A DNA stretch of 64,000 nucleotides from Ostrinia nubilalis (Eukaryota; Arthropoda; Insecta; Lepidoptera; Crambidae): NCBI RefSeq assembly GCF_963855985.1, contig NC_087109.1, positions 8,514,001 to 8,578,000 on the forward strand, in the 5' to 3' direction. How positions within the stretch are numbered: position 1 is the stretch's first letter; every line of letters begins with the position of its first letter. The notes beneath the pieces were generated by a model. That model saw only the letters and a program-made list of their open reading frames with translations, made no database searches and was not told where the DNA came from. Shown one piece after another: positions 41,170 through 52,881 of this stretch. Both the position numbers and the translations under genes were made by a program.

Positions 41170-43465
41170 CAGGGGTGGCCAAACTTTTGACCTGTGAGGT
41201 CTACTTATGCTTAGAGATGGGTTTCCACCCGGGTAAAAACCCACATGAGGGTAAAAACCCAATAAAAACCCGTTTCATTCCACCCGTGGGTGTTTACACC
41301 GGGTGAAAACAAATAATTTTATAATTATTTTAATTGGTATCTTTTCTTTATTTTTATTGAATTTTTCTCATTTAAGTTTATTGATTAATAAGTAATAAGT
41401 CAAATTTAACACTAATATGCATTTATATCGTGGCCAAATCGTAAAATTGATCACGTTATGATGATGTGACCAATTATTTTATAAAATGGTGTTATTTCAA
41501 GAATCGTTGAACCGATTTAGAAGAAATTTAGTAGGAACACAATAATTTGTGATCATGGCAAGGACATGGAGGGGGGGGGGGGGGTGATGCCAAAGATGCC
41601 AAACTCTCTCTTTGATGACATTACGGTATAAAGTTACAAATAACAACACCAACTACAAAGTACTTCTGCTTAAAAACTTGAAATCGAACCGCCCTTCCGC
41701 CACTGTAACGCATTGTAACGTTTTTCAAGACCTCCTCTCCCCCCAGATTGCATTACGTAACACTAGAACGCCCCCTTAGCAACAAATACCACTTCTCACT
41801 TTAACCCTTAATTTGGCAGACTCATTATTTATCAAAAAATAAAAATACATCGTCGGATTTATGTTCTTAGGGTTATTTATAGGTCAGAAAAAAATATATA
41901 AAAAATCGGAACTTCACCAAATAGAAAAAAAACAATGTTCATCCCGATGAACACTGCCAAATACATGGAGAATTTTAACTGTTCATTGGGGTGAACATTG
42001 CCAATTTAGGGTAGCGGCATTAAATTAAAACAGTTATTCATATAAAAAGTAAAATTTATATTATCAAATGCTTTTTGGTGCACAAAATAGTAAGGAATTA
42101 ACTATTACCATACAATTTTGTGTGATCGTTGAGGTAAAACAATGTTTAATGTTTTTAAAGAAAAAATCATAATTTTTTGTTCATGTAACTTAAAAGTGGA
42201 CAAGTCGCACTAAATAATAAAAAAACAGTTCCCACATTTATAAAATATATTCTTCAGGGTTTAAATAAAAAAGTAAAAATGATTTTAATCAAAAATATTC
42301 TTTGGAACTACAAACTTTGAATCTACAAACAACCGCTAAATTAAAATATGTAATTATTTTGCATGAAAATTTAGAAAACAATTATGTCCACTTTTACCAG
42401 TAACAAAACATTATTCTGATATTACATTTCATGCAATATACAATATTAAGCTGCCAACATCCCAAACAAAATAAAAAAATACTCTAAATAAAGAAATTAG
42501 TCCACTGAAATAAAATTAAGCAAAAATAAACGTTTCATAGCTTATTTGACAACGTTCACTGGGATGAACAATCAAAGATTATTAGTAATTTGGCAATGTT
42601 CACTGGGATGAACACTCGACTTTGACCTGGTATAACATGGCTTATTTATTAAATGAGCATTATAAATCAATCAAGTTATTAAGCATGAACACTATGCAAT
42701 ACGTTAAAACCACTGTCATTACTCAATTATAATAAAACACATGTAAATCTTGAATAAACACCTTGACACTAAAGCCTGGTCTTCGCTATGGCCGGCATTT
42801 TGGCTAAAATTAACACTTTCAGACTGTGACTAGCACATAAAAATATTTTTCTACCAAAACTTAAGTATATTTTCTAGTGAAAAAATAAACTTACCAGAAA
42901 TTAAGACGTATGCACTCGGCATATTATTTTTTTCAATTGAATGTTCATCCCAGTGAACAAAATCAAATGAAGGGTTAAAAAAACGCTATTTTTGTTTTCA
43001 CCCACCAGAATGGGTGATAATGGGTAAAAACCGGGTTTTTACCCAAATCACCCAGTTTTAACCCAATCGGGTGAAATGGGTTTTTACCCACTACCCATCT
43101 CTACGTTATGCTAGAAAATATTTCTTGCGGTCGACTGCAAGGTAGAGTTTAGAAGAGCGAAAGAAAACATTTTAGCAGCAACAATACTACCACGTTACGA
43201 CCGACCGAAACGTGTGAGTATGTACTTATATTTATAGGTAGATAGATAGTTAACTATAAGTAGTATATCCGTTAAGCTAGCACCCATAACACAAGCATTG
43301 AGTTGCTTACTTTGGGGCTAGCTGGCGCTGTGTGAAATTGTCCAAAGATTATTTATATATATTTATTTATACCTATAAAATATTTTAAAATAAGTTCCTC
43401 GTGGGCTACCAAAATCGTCTTCACGGTCGACCGGTAGACCGCGGTCGACCTCTTGGCCATCACTG
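41170..43465. mobile_element. Outer hAT element
   Basis: CAGGGGTGGCCAAACTTTTG at left, CTCTTGGCCATCACTG at right, with TCTAGG in both 8-bp flanks (ATCTAGGT and CTCTAGGC). Almost all of its interior is a second element, so its own remaining length is about 400 bp. Confidence 0.75.
41212..43103. mobile_element. Inner TAGAGATGGG element, 1.9 kb, with repeated internal palindromes
   Basis: TAGAGATGGGTTTCCACCCG at left and TTTTTACCCACTACCCATCTCTA at right; ACCCGGGT and AAAACCC words pile up near both ends. TTATGCT flanks both sides. TAGAGATGGG termini suggest hAT. The interior is AT-rich, has a 12-G run (41573-41584) and no transposase ORF, but carries five copies of a 16-bp palindrome (see findings). 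It is nested inside the outer hAT element. Confidence 0.78.
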
Positions 43466-44330
43466 CTCTAGGCTATGAAAATAGCTTATTTTATACATTT
43501 ATTTGATTTTATTGATTTTATTCAATTAAAGGCTGATCATTGTTTCATTTCAATAAATTACATTGTTTCGTTTTTTATACAAAGTTATAAAAGTGGTTGC
43601 AAAGTTGTCGAAAAGCCCTTTTTTGTATTGGGTTTTGACGGATTCGATTTTCGATTAGATCAAAAAAAGGGCATTTTGTCTAGGGGGGCCTTAAGGGGGG
43701 CAGTAGTAAATTTTATTAGAAATGATTTCCCATTATTTCCCACTGCAATTTCCCACACATTTTTGATATACTTGAAATCTACGCACAAAATTCATCCAAG
43801 AAACGATTTAAGATTTTATTTCTCAATATTTTTTTTCAATTTGTTTAAGGGTTAAAATTATCCATGGAAATTGATCATTGCAAAAGAATCGAAGGTTTTA
43901 GAAACGTAGCCCCAGAAAAAAAACAAATGTCAGAAATTTTGACGTTAAAATCCTAGCTTTGGATTGGTTGATAGTTCAGCATAAACAGCAATGTGAACAT
44001 TTTCATTGGTCGGTTTCTAGTTCTTTCTACGACTGTTCCATCAATTTTCAGTTGAAAAAAACCAGTGACGGCTTGTAGAGGAATTTTGTTCGTCGTCGTT
44101 CGTCGGTTTATTGATGAACGTAGCTATCTGCTTCCAAGTATCGTAAATAAAAGTAAATATGGTGTGATAACGTAATGGTGAATCATTTTACGGCGGGCGT
44201 ACTCGGCGCCGCACAATCACTTAAAAGTCAGTTAGCTGCTATGCTCGCGTCGTAGCGGACGGATTTCACACTCGCAACCAGTCGATATTATGTGGGCCGA
44301 ACGAGAAACCGAAACAAAATTTTTACCATT
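43466..44330 (+). promoter_or_regulatory. GlcT upstream region and 5' UTR
   Basis: From about 43900 the sequence becomes balanced in GC with TTGGATTGGTTGATAG and TTCATTGGTCGG (inverted CCAAT boxes at about 43964 and 44007) and no TATA box, suggesting a TATA-less promoter. The ORF at 43475-43855 inside it is AT-rich and unconvincing. Confidence 0.35.
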
Positions 44331-45530
44331 ATGATGCCTATGGTGTACACAGTGTATGGTCTTGCCATATTTTTCATAATCGCGTGGGTGTGCGTGTGGT
44401 TGATTCACATAATGGCCCTCTCGTATTCGAAGTGGAAGTTGCACCGGACCGTGGACCGGTCTCCGCCTGAGCAGCCGTACCCCGGCGTGTCGATCCTGAA
44501 GCCGCTGACCGGCGTCGACCCGAACCTGCTGTCGAACCTGGAGACGTTCTTCACGCTCGACTACCCCACGTACGAGCTGCTGTTCTGCGTGGAGACCGAG
44601 AAGGATCCGGCGGTGATGCTCGTGAAGCACAGTCTCCTGACGAAGTACCCGAACGTCGATGCGCGATTGTTTATCGGGGGGATGCGCGTCGGGGTGAACC
44701 CGAAGATAAACAACATGCAGCCGGCGTTTTTGGCGGCGAAGTACCCGCTGATTCTCGTCAGCGACGCCGGCATCCGGATGCGGGACGACTCGCTGCTGGA
44801 CATGGTTCAGCACATGCGGGAGGACGTCGCGATAGTGCATCAGATGCCGTTCGCGTACGACGCGGAGGGTTTCGCGGCTGTTTACGAGAAGGTGTTCTTC
44901 GGGACGGCGCAGGCGCGCATGTACATGGGCGCCGACTTCCTGGGCATCAACTGTCACGTGGGGATGTCCTCGTTGGTTCGGCGGTGCGCTCTGGAAGAGA
45001 TGGGAGGGCTGGCGGCGCTGGCGGACTACCTAGCGGAGGATTACTTCATGGGGAAGGAGGTGGTGTCGCGCGGCTGGCGGATGCGAGTGGCGTCGCTTCC
45101 CGCGCTGCAGAACTCGGGCTCGCGGTCGGTGGGCGCGCTGCAGGCGCGGCTGACCCGCTGGGCGCGGCTGCGGATCGCCATGATCCCGACGACGGCGCTA
45201 CTGGAGCCTCTAAGCGAATGCCTGCCGCTGGGCGCGGGCGCCGCGTGGGCCTCCGGTGTCCTCTTCGGAGCCGAACCTCTCCCGTTCTTCCTAGTGCACG
45301 TGCTAGTGTGGTTCCTCTCGGACTGGCTCATGCTGCGCACGGTGCAGAACGGCTCGCCTCCGTTCACGAAAGTGCAGTTTCTCCTCGGCTGGGTGTGGAG
45401 CGAGTGTTGTGCGCCCTTCGTGCTGGTCGCGGCCGTGCTCAACCCTGAAATATCGTGGCGGACTCGCTCTTACAAGCTCGACTGGGGCGGCCGGGCCCAC
45501 GAACTGAAACCCAAAACTCAAAAGCTTTAA
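44331..45530 (+). CDS. GlcT: Ceramide glucosyltransferase, single coding exon, 399 aa
   Basis: Transfers glucose from UDP-glucose to ceramide on the cytosolic face of the Golgi (EC 2.4.1.80), the first step to glucosylceramide-based glycolipids. It is a GT21 enzyme, and length fits vertebrate UGCG (394 aa). The N-terminal membrane segment is about residues 4-30 (VYGLAIFFIIAWVCVWLIHI). The catalytic landmarks are in family positions: D92 in EKDP, D145 in LVSDAGI, D237 in LAEDYF, and R273-x-x-R276-W277 (the (Q/R)xxRW box). NCHVGMSSLVRR around residue 207 matches the conserved inhibitor-sensitive region. Two or three hydrophobic segments follow (about 281-333 and 347-370), ending with a Lys-rich tail. 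The start is the first ATG of CATTATGATGCCTATG; the frame is open only 13 codons upstream without another ATG. Third positions are mostly G or C, in contrast to the AT-rich flanks. No intron interrupts the CDS. Confidence 0.96.
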   Translation: MMPMVYTVYGLAIFFIIAWVCVWLIHIMALSYSKWKLHRTVDRSPPEQPYPGVSILKPLTGVDPNLLSNLETFFTLDYPTYELLFCVETEKDPAVMLVKHSLLTKYPNVDARLFIGGMRVGVNPKINNMQPAFLAAKYPLILVSDAGIRMRDDSLLDMVQHMREDVAIVHQMPFAYDAEGFAAVYEKVFFGTAQARMYMGADFLGINCHVGMSSLVRRCALEEMGGLAALADYLAEDYFMGKEVVSRGWRMRVASLPALQNSGSRSVGALQARLTRWARLRIAMIPTTALLEPLSECLPLGAGAAWASGVLFGAEPLPFFLVHVLVWFLSDWLMLRTVQNGSPPFTKVQFLLGWVWSECCAPFVLVAAVLNPEISWRTRSYKLDWGGRAHELKPKTQKL

Positions 45531-46728
45531 TTTGTGAAGTACACTTGATTCTGAAATGCTTGACGTGTGATTCCCATTGAATGGTGTGTGCGTGATTTGT
45601 AGTATAAGTTTTTATTTATAGTTTTCAAATGGATGAACACTTGTTACTTTTGTTTTAGAAAGATATGTACATTTTTAGAAGATACTGTTGTATTTAATTT
45701 TGTGGTAATGATGATTACCGTTACAGTTAGAATTTTGCCATATTGCATTGAGTACAATATTTTTATCAGGAGCTGATAAGAATAGACTGGCTTATGGTTC
45801 CATGTTGAGTGATTCAATATCCTCATTGATTATTTATCAGTTATTTATTCGTAACAAGATGAGTGCTTTGCGATGAGTCATATCTCTTTTGAAGCCTTGA
45901 GCTATATTTCTTTTGAGTGCTTTGATTCTCTGAATGTTTACCTAAATAGATAATTATTTTACGATGCTAAATGCAACTTCAATTTTAAATTGTATGCTGT
46001 GATTATCTGAGTGATTAGCCACAAGGTTTATAATTGTAAAATGTTACAATTACCTCAGAAATTAATACTAGCGCATTGCATAACTTCCTTGTATACTACT
46101 TGTAATTGTATCTAAAGCTAAGTTAATTATTTTGTACCAGAATGTTACCTACCTATCCCTAATGACTGTATTATAAATGTTAACAAAACATACAGGGTGA
46201 TTTCTCTCTTGAAAAATTAATATACTTTTTAATGTCTACAATATTTGGTAAAGTACCTTTGGACGGAATGTATGGGATTTGAAGTGTGCAATATTTTAAA
46301 CGATCTGTTTCCCTAATGCGAAACCCAATTTGGATTTATTGTGGCAAACAGTCTACATTAATATCATACTATGTTCTGTATCACTTGTAACAAAGCCCTA
46401 TGTAACCTCATAAATATGTAAACTTGCTTAACGTAGCACCTAATGTTACTTTTTAGGCACACTGATATGATAGAAATAGATTTGCGAGAAGGGAGACTGA
46501 ATTGGGACCAAGTGAGGGGGTAAAGTAATTTGTTTACGATGAGAATGTTCGCTGACCAGTTCGTTTATCTGAAATGATAAGATTGTGAGTCCAAAGGTAT
46601 ACTGCTGCTTTAAATTCAATATACCTCTGCAATACTATTTTAAGTCTTTTAAACGACATCAATCATAATACTGTAAAATTAATGTGATTTTCTGGCTTTG
46701 TATTTATTGTTTCAATCACAATTTTGTA

Positions 46729-47045
46729 CAGTCAGCTTCTAATACTTTGTGACACCCAAAATGGCCAAAAAACTGACAATACAACCTTATTTCAATTGTA
46801 ACTAAGATGTGTTGTCTTCTTTTTGGCTACTAAGGCCCAGAACACACGGTGAAACGCAACTGCAACGAAACTGCAACTTCTAGTTACTTTTGAGTTGCAC
46901 CTAAGTTTCTGCTATAGATTCCGTTGAGAGACCACACATGATGCGACCAGTTTGACCAGTTCAAATCGGTTTCAAGTTTCGTTGCAGTTGCGCTTCACTG
47001 TGTGTTCTGGGCTTTAGGGTGTCACAAACTATTAGACGCTGACTG
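46729..47045. mobile_element. MITE family A (copy 4) carrying a nested MITE B
   Basis: CAGTCAGCTTCTAATACTTT and GTGACACCCAAAATGGCC left; GGGTGTCACAAACTATTAGA and CGCTGACTG right. The middle is replaced by a complete family B element, so A inserted first. Confidence 0.88.
46834..47013. mobile_element. MITE family B (copy 2), nested in MITE A
   Basis: GGCCCAGAACACACGGTGAA at left and TTCACTGTGTGTTCTGGGCT at right, TAA before and TTA after, as in the copy at 13707. The interiors share GAGAGACCACACATGATG-type words. Confidence 0.88.
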
Positions 47046-47940
47046 TAACACACAGGCTTCTGACACATTTGTAATAATGTCTGCATCAGAAGTCCTAATT
47101 TGATATACAGGCTTAAACTATCTTATTCATGCATGACCTTCATGAAAGAGGATAAGTACAGCCATATTTAAAATGTACGATTTGGTTAATATATCCCACA
47201 CATTTTGCTTTAAGCTGTATATCATATCAACCCATCTGAGTCAATAACCTGCTTTAATTAATCTAATTCAAATGTATGCCTAATTATTTATGTAATAGTG
47301 TTGGTACTTTTTTACAACCCATTAACCATATTTGCCGTCGCTATGGGTCCCCGAAACTTGATGCTTTCGTGCTAGCTACAATCTGTACTCTATATCCACC
47401 GAAACATTTTTATCTGTCAATATTTTATTTCACATACGGAAATAACGAAGACATTTTTAGTACTCTGACAATTTTTTTTACAAAACATGTAACACTAAAG
47501 CTTGTGACACACAGAAGGCTCAGCTAGAGCACGTTAACCAGTGTGCTTCAAATTCGCATCATTGAAGCCATTAGACAGAATAATAATAATAATTCGTAAT
47601 TTTAATTTAATTGCTAAATAAATAAAGTTGATTTTGCATTTCCTTCCGATTGTAAAGGGACAAATACCTATACTTATTTTGAACTAACTTGTTTGTCACC
47701 AAAATATCTGTTCCACGATGCGCATCTGTGTGTCACAAGGTTAATGCTGATGTCAATTTATCCGACCTTGGGTTTTTTAACATAAATAAAAGAGACTAGA
47801 CCACAATTGTTATGGTGCAGTATTGTTATTATTACCTAATAGCTTTTTATTTATATTTCATTATGAAACATGGAAGTTTAAAGATCTCATTGAAATAACA
47901 TTATTAAAATAAATGTAAACATTGTTTATTAAAGCCTGAC

Positions 47941-48872
47941 TTTGTTTTTATTTGCGTATTTTTATTATTATATGTAACACCTCATAACAGTAAAAATAAG
48001 TGCTTTATTTATACATAAATCAGTGAAGTAGGTATGTCGTAAAGGTTAATACATTTTTAACTGTTTACATTCATTTTATTGTGTTATAAAATACATATAT
48101 TAAATACATTACATAAGCACAAAAAAAGTCTTATGGCAGCTTCATAAATACACAGAAAGACATTTTATTAAATTATAGTGAATTAAAGTGAGTTAATATA
48201 TTTTAAACGCCACTCAACTACAAGTAATGACAGGTGTAATAGAACCTAATGCTCGTACACATTAGATAACATTTTAAGATTGAATGCCCATCAATTTTTA
48301 ATTTTGCAGCACACCTACCTACCTACGTATAAAGCCAAGGTCACACCCACGAATATACAGGATGGCCCATTTATTTACAGGGTGGCCCATTTATTTACAG
48401 GGGTCCAAATTTTGTTTAAATTAAAGAACCTTATAACCTGAACCTGACTAAAAATATTTTTGGACCAGCCTGTATTATACAAAACCAACCTACCTGTCTA
48501 ATCCAATCTCGGTTAATAAAATTCCAATACGAAAAATGAGCTTATGCTCCGATAACCAATGTGTCACCAACTGGAATAGCATTTAATTATAATTCACTGT
48601 AAATACCAGGGTATTTTAAACGGCAGTGATTGATGACATGTACTTATTTTTTTCGTGGCAATCATGTGGGCTAGTAACTGATAAAAAGAAGATAAGTTAA
48701 TATATTGTTTTAATTAGGTATCACGCCTAAAAACAATGTTCTATGGCGCCTGGATAACGAGTGAACTTAGTTTACGGAAAACAAAAACACTTAAACATTA
48801 CCTATTATTATTACACTTTACATACATACAATACAACTCTGTTAAAGATATTTAATCTCACAGTTAGCATAT
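47941..48872. other. Intergenic, AT-rich
   Basis: No gene. At 48355-48405 a 22-bp unit (ACAGGGTGGCCCATTTATTT) is present twice in tandem, with TTTTGGACCAGCCTGTAT at about 48459-48476 as a possible inverted partner. Confidence 0.45.
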
Positions 48873-49039
48873 TAGGCGCAGACCACAGACATTTTGTCGG
48901 CCGATAGTTGGATCGGGCTGTTAATCAGTATGGACATGTATGAAAGTTACATTACACCGATTTGGTATCGGCCGGCTCTTCATACAAATTAAAATCAGGC
49001 CCAACTATCGGCCAACTAAAAGTCGGTGGTCTGCGCCTA
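48873..49039. mobile_element. MITE family D (copy 3)
   Basis: TAGGCGCAGACCACAGACAT and CGGCCGATAGTTGG left; CCAACTATCGGCCAACTAAA and GTGGTCTGCGCCTA right. Confidence 0.88.
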
Positions 49040-49044
49040 GGCTA

Positions 49045-49105
49045 ACATTCGACGAGCGGGATTCGAACCCGCAACTGCGCGAAACACCGGGCTAGTGGTC
49101 CATAG
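49045..49105 (-). mobile_element. tRNA-derived SINE fragment (minus strand)
   Basis: GAGCGGGATTCGAACCCGCA is a complementary pol III B box; the minus strand has GGTTCGAATCCCGCTC, with a weak upstream A-box region. No complete tRNA fold or tail. Confidence 0.5.
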
Positions 49106-49248
49106 AGTAGTGGGCAGTCACAGGCTAGAACTACTACATTACATTTTTATTGCAAAGTCGCCCCTATTAATAACAGCTTAAGGTCTTATAAATTGATACT
49201 TATTCGAAATTTCGAAGTACCTAATCGAACTACACTAATCGAACTACA

Positions 49249-49456
49249 CTGGACCGCAAAGAAAAAGGGTCGGTTAGAAAATCTATATCTCCAAAAGTTC
49301 CTGACCTAGCTTTACGTAATAAAGACTAAATTAATTAAAGCTTTTTTATTTCTCATAACTTATAGTCTAGTATGATTTGTTTCATAAAGCTAGGTCAGGT
49401 ACTTTTGAAGATGTAAGTAGAAGGTTTTCTAACCGATCCTTTTTCTTTGCGGTCTA
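49249..49456. mobile_element. Palindromic MITE with GGACCGCAAAGAAAAAGG ends
   Basis: TGGACCGCAAAGAAAAAGGG at left, CCTTTTTCTTTGCGGTCTA at right; CCTGACCTAGCTTTA is mirrored by TAAAGCTAGGTCAGG inside. Confidence 0.85.
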
Positions 49457-49633
49457 GTATAATTCCTGCCTACAATTTTTAGTTATCGAATGATTTTGCA
49501 ACACATATCTACTCCCAATAGATATCGTAGAATGTGGACGGATGATTAGATTACAGTGTTTGGTCACGGAAAATACCGCGAAATTACGTAAACTGCTCCG
49601 TTCCCCTTGGTGCCGTTGGATAACACTAAATCT

Positions 49634-49752
49634 TCTATACTTATAATAAATCTGTAGAGAGGTCAATTCTGTACATGAAATATATTTTCAAAATAACTAA
49701 CAGGGGGTGATTAGTGATCGATACTGATGCCAAAAATGCAATCAGTAAAATT

Positions 49753-49785
<33 letters not shown>

Positions 49786-50407
49786 ATGTTCCTTATAGAA
49801 ACAAAAACTACTTGACGGATTTTAACGAAACTTGGTACAATTATTCTTCATACTCCTGGGCAGGTTATAGGATACTTAGGAATTCCCACGGGAACGGGAA
49901 TTAGCGGGAAAATCCTTTTGTACGAAAAATCTAAACCGCTTAAGTTAGACGCTTGAAATTTGGCATGCAGGTACCTTAGTAAACTTAGAGCTTAGTTACA
50001 ACAGGATATTGCAAAATTCCCATGGGAACGGGAGTTAGTGGGAAAAAACATTTGTATGAAAAAATCTAAACCGCGTAAGATAGACTTTTGAAATTTGGCA
50101 TGCAGGTACCTTAGTAAACTTAAAGCTTAGTTACAACAGGATATTGCAAAATTCCCACGGGAACGGGGGTTAGCGGGAAAAAACATTTGTATGAAAAAAT
50201 CTAAACCGCGTAAGATAGACTATTGAAATTTGGCATGCAGGTACCTTAGTAAACTTAAAGCTTAGTTACAACAGGATATTGCAAAATTCTCACGGGAACG
50301 GGAGTTAGCGGGAAAAAACATTTGTATGAAAAAATCTGAACCGCGTAAGATAGATGAAGGGGGGGTAAAACGAGATCCACGCGCACGAAGTCGCGGGCGG
50401 CCGCTAG
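49634..50407 (+). mobile_element. Non-autonomous Helitron (Lep1-like), copy 2, with tandem internal units
   Basis: TCTATACTTATAATAAATCT start, AGTCGCGGGCGGCCGCTAG end followed by T. It is longer than copy 1 because a unit of about 125 bp (TTTGGCATGCAGGTACCTTA ... ATGAAAAAATCTAAACCGCG) is present three times. A TCTG microsatellite lies at 49757-49785. Confidence 0.88.
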
Positions 50408-51043
50408 TCTGAATAATAAATCCACTTATATTGTTTATCTTTAAATGCAGTAGATATGTTTTTGAAGCTTTTCAAGCATTCAAATTCCAAATCGCACATC
50501 TTGTTTTAAATTTTTTTGGTAATAAAAAAAAATTTGGTAATAAAATCGAAATAAAAAATTATTCATTTTGACTTAATAAGTAACAATTTAAACACAGCTT
50601 TATTCCACTGGGTACCTAATACCTATACCACAAAAGGCAATGTAACTTGTTGAAGTTGTTGAACACTGGTACCATTGTTCTATTTGCATCCATAATTTAC
50701 ACCCTACGGACTACGTGAATAATCACGCGTGACTTGATATGAATGAAGTGATAGGCTAAAGACCTACTTACCATCATACGACTATTATCTATAACTTTAT
50801 CAATAGACGTCTGTCCATTTTTTGGTAAACAGTGACTCATTTTGTTGGCTTGTGATGTCGACTAGTTAGCGTTATTTTACATACATATAAAATAAATATC
50901 CTACTATCGCTAGGTGAACTTAGGTGAAATGAAGAGAAATGAATAAAATGTGACTCTATAATTTAGTTAAAGTAAAGCGCTGTCATGCCATGCCTCTCAT
51001 TTTGAAATACTAGGTAGACCTATGTTATGTTACCTTCAAAATA
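50408..51043. other. Intergenic, AT-rich, nothing recognised
   Basis: No ORF or repeat boundary supported. Confidence 0.4.
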
Positions 51044-52881
51044 CAGGGTGTCCCAAAAACAATGGATAACCCTGTAACCATCGATAGGCCTCGCCATGGT
51101 CTCCCTAACATCCAATTTTGACCCCAGTAAAAATATCACCGTTTTCAAGATTTTCAAGTTTTTGTGCATTTTTAGAAAATTGCCACCTGCGATTACTTTT
51201 TCTCATGCCATTTCTACAAATGAGGATACTTTTCAATCTAGTTTTTTTCCTTATCATAAGGGATAGTTGGGCTATCAAAAGAAAAGATTAAAGTTCAACA
51301 AACTAGTTTAAAAGTATGAAAATTTTAAGAAATTGCAGAGAAGAAGGAAAAATTAATTCATTGTCTTGCACCTTTGATCAGCCATCGTGTAAAAAAAATG
51401 TAGGAAGACCATCGTGCCCATTACCTTAAAAACTTCCTTGGTTAATTGAGATTCTAAAAAGGTATCACAAGCCTATGTATTCTGTATTATTTTTATCTTA
51501 TGGCTACTTGAATAGCAACTGGTATGAAAACTGCAAAAATGAGTTTTTCTCGTAATAGTTACAGTAGGACTGCATAGTGGCATTAAATACAAATGAATAA
51601 TTTTTAGCGTAGGAATTTTAATAAAGCAACATTTAATCATCATCATTATCATCATTTCAGCCATAGGACGTCCACTGCTGAACATAGGCCTGTACCCATA
51701 ATACTGATTTTCATAATGACCGCTTGGTAGCGGCCTGCATCCAGCACCTTCCTGCTTACCTTTATGAGGTCGTCGGTCCACTTTGTAGGTGGACGTCCTG
51801 CGATGCGCTTTCCGGTACGTAGCCTCCACTTGAACCCTGTTGCCCCATTGGCCGTCCGTTCTGCGTTTTTGTGATTACTTAATTTTTGTTTTAAACCTTA
51901 TAAATGTGCCTATAGACAGATACCCGTGATAATACACGGCTCGGAAACGTGGATTTTTTGGACAGCGTGCTATGGAAGGGGCTATGCTCGGGTTTCTTTA
52001 CGAAATCGTATCAGAAATTAGGAGATCCGTAAACGACCTAAAGTCGCTGACATACCTCGACGGATCAGCAAGCTGAAGTGGCAATGGGCAGGGCACAGTA
52101 GTTTGCAGAACTGAGGTAGCAGGGTTAAAGTGGAGGCTACGTACCGGAAAGCGCATCGTAGGACGTCCACCTACAAAGTGGACGGTGGATGCAGGCCGCT
52201 ACCAAGCGGTCATTATGAAAATCATTGGGGTACAGGCCTATGTTCAGCAGTGGACGTTCTATGGCTGAAATGATGATGATGATGATGATTAAATGTTGCT
52301 TTAATAAAATTCCCACGCTAAAAATTATTCATTTGTATTTAATGCCACTATGCAGTCCTACTTTAACTATTACGAGAAAAACTCATTTTTGCAGTTTTCA
52401 TACCAGTTGCTATTCAAGTAGCCATAAGATAAAAATAATACAGAATACATAGGCTTGTGATACCTTTTTAGAATCTCAATTAACCAAGGAAGTTTTTAAG
52501 GTAATGGGCACGATGGTCTTCCTACATTTTTTTTACACGATGGCTGATCAAAGGTGCAAGACAATGAATTAATTTTTCCTTCTTCTCTGCAATTTCTTAA
52601 AATTTTCATACTTTTAAACTAGTTTGTTGAACTTTAATCTTTTCTTTTGATAGCCCAACTATCCCTTATGATAAGGAAAAAAACTAGATTGAAAAGTATC
52701 CTCATTTGTAGAAATGGCATGAGAAAAAGTAATCGCAGGTGGCAATTTTCTAAAAATGCACAAAAACTTGAAAATCTTGAAAACGGTGATATTTTTACTG
52801 GGGTCAAAATTGGATGTTAGGGAGACCATGGCGAGGCCTATCGATGGTTACAGGGTTATCCATTGTTTTTGGGACACCCTG
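51044..52881. mobile_element. Fold-back palindrome, 1.84 kb, with inverted RTE ends at its centre
   Basis: CAGGGTGTCCCAAAAACAAT at left and ATTGTTTTTGGGACACCCTG at right. The two arms of about 750-800 bp are nearly identical inverted copies. Each arm includes an RTE-LINE 3' end with the CCATAGGACGTCCACTGCTG motif (minus 51638-51872, plus about 52100-52290). The centre (about 51905-52130) keeps extra RTE sequence only on the plus orientation. The mirrored ORFs are not genes. Confidence 0.92.
51905..52290 (+). pseudogene. RTE-type LINE C-terminal fragment in the fold-back centre
   Basis: Plus strand has remnants of the same C-terminus as 36369-37251: a GSETWIFWTACYGR-like start, then FLYEIVSEIRRSVN and SKLKWQWAGHS, with frameshifts, ending in ATGATGATGATGATGATTA. 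Confidence 0.75.

Larger units (their letters stand above)
45531..47940 (+). other. GlcT 3' UTR and downstream flank
   Basis: AT-rich. AATAAA hexamers occur at about 47620 and 47785-47791 and in the stretch near 47909, so the transcript may be over 2 kb beyond the stop. A nested pair of MITEs lies at 46729-47045. Confidence 0.5.

Noticed and set aside
43475..43855. A 126-codon ORF upstream of GlcT
   Set aside because: AT-rich, Phe/Ile-rich, no domain; consistent with chance in low-GC DNA.
44232..44957. A 241-codon minus-strand ORF opposite GlcT
   Set aside because: His/Arg/Val-rich shadow produced by the GC-biased third positions of the GlcT coding strand.
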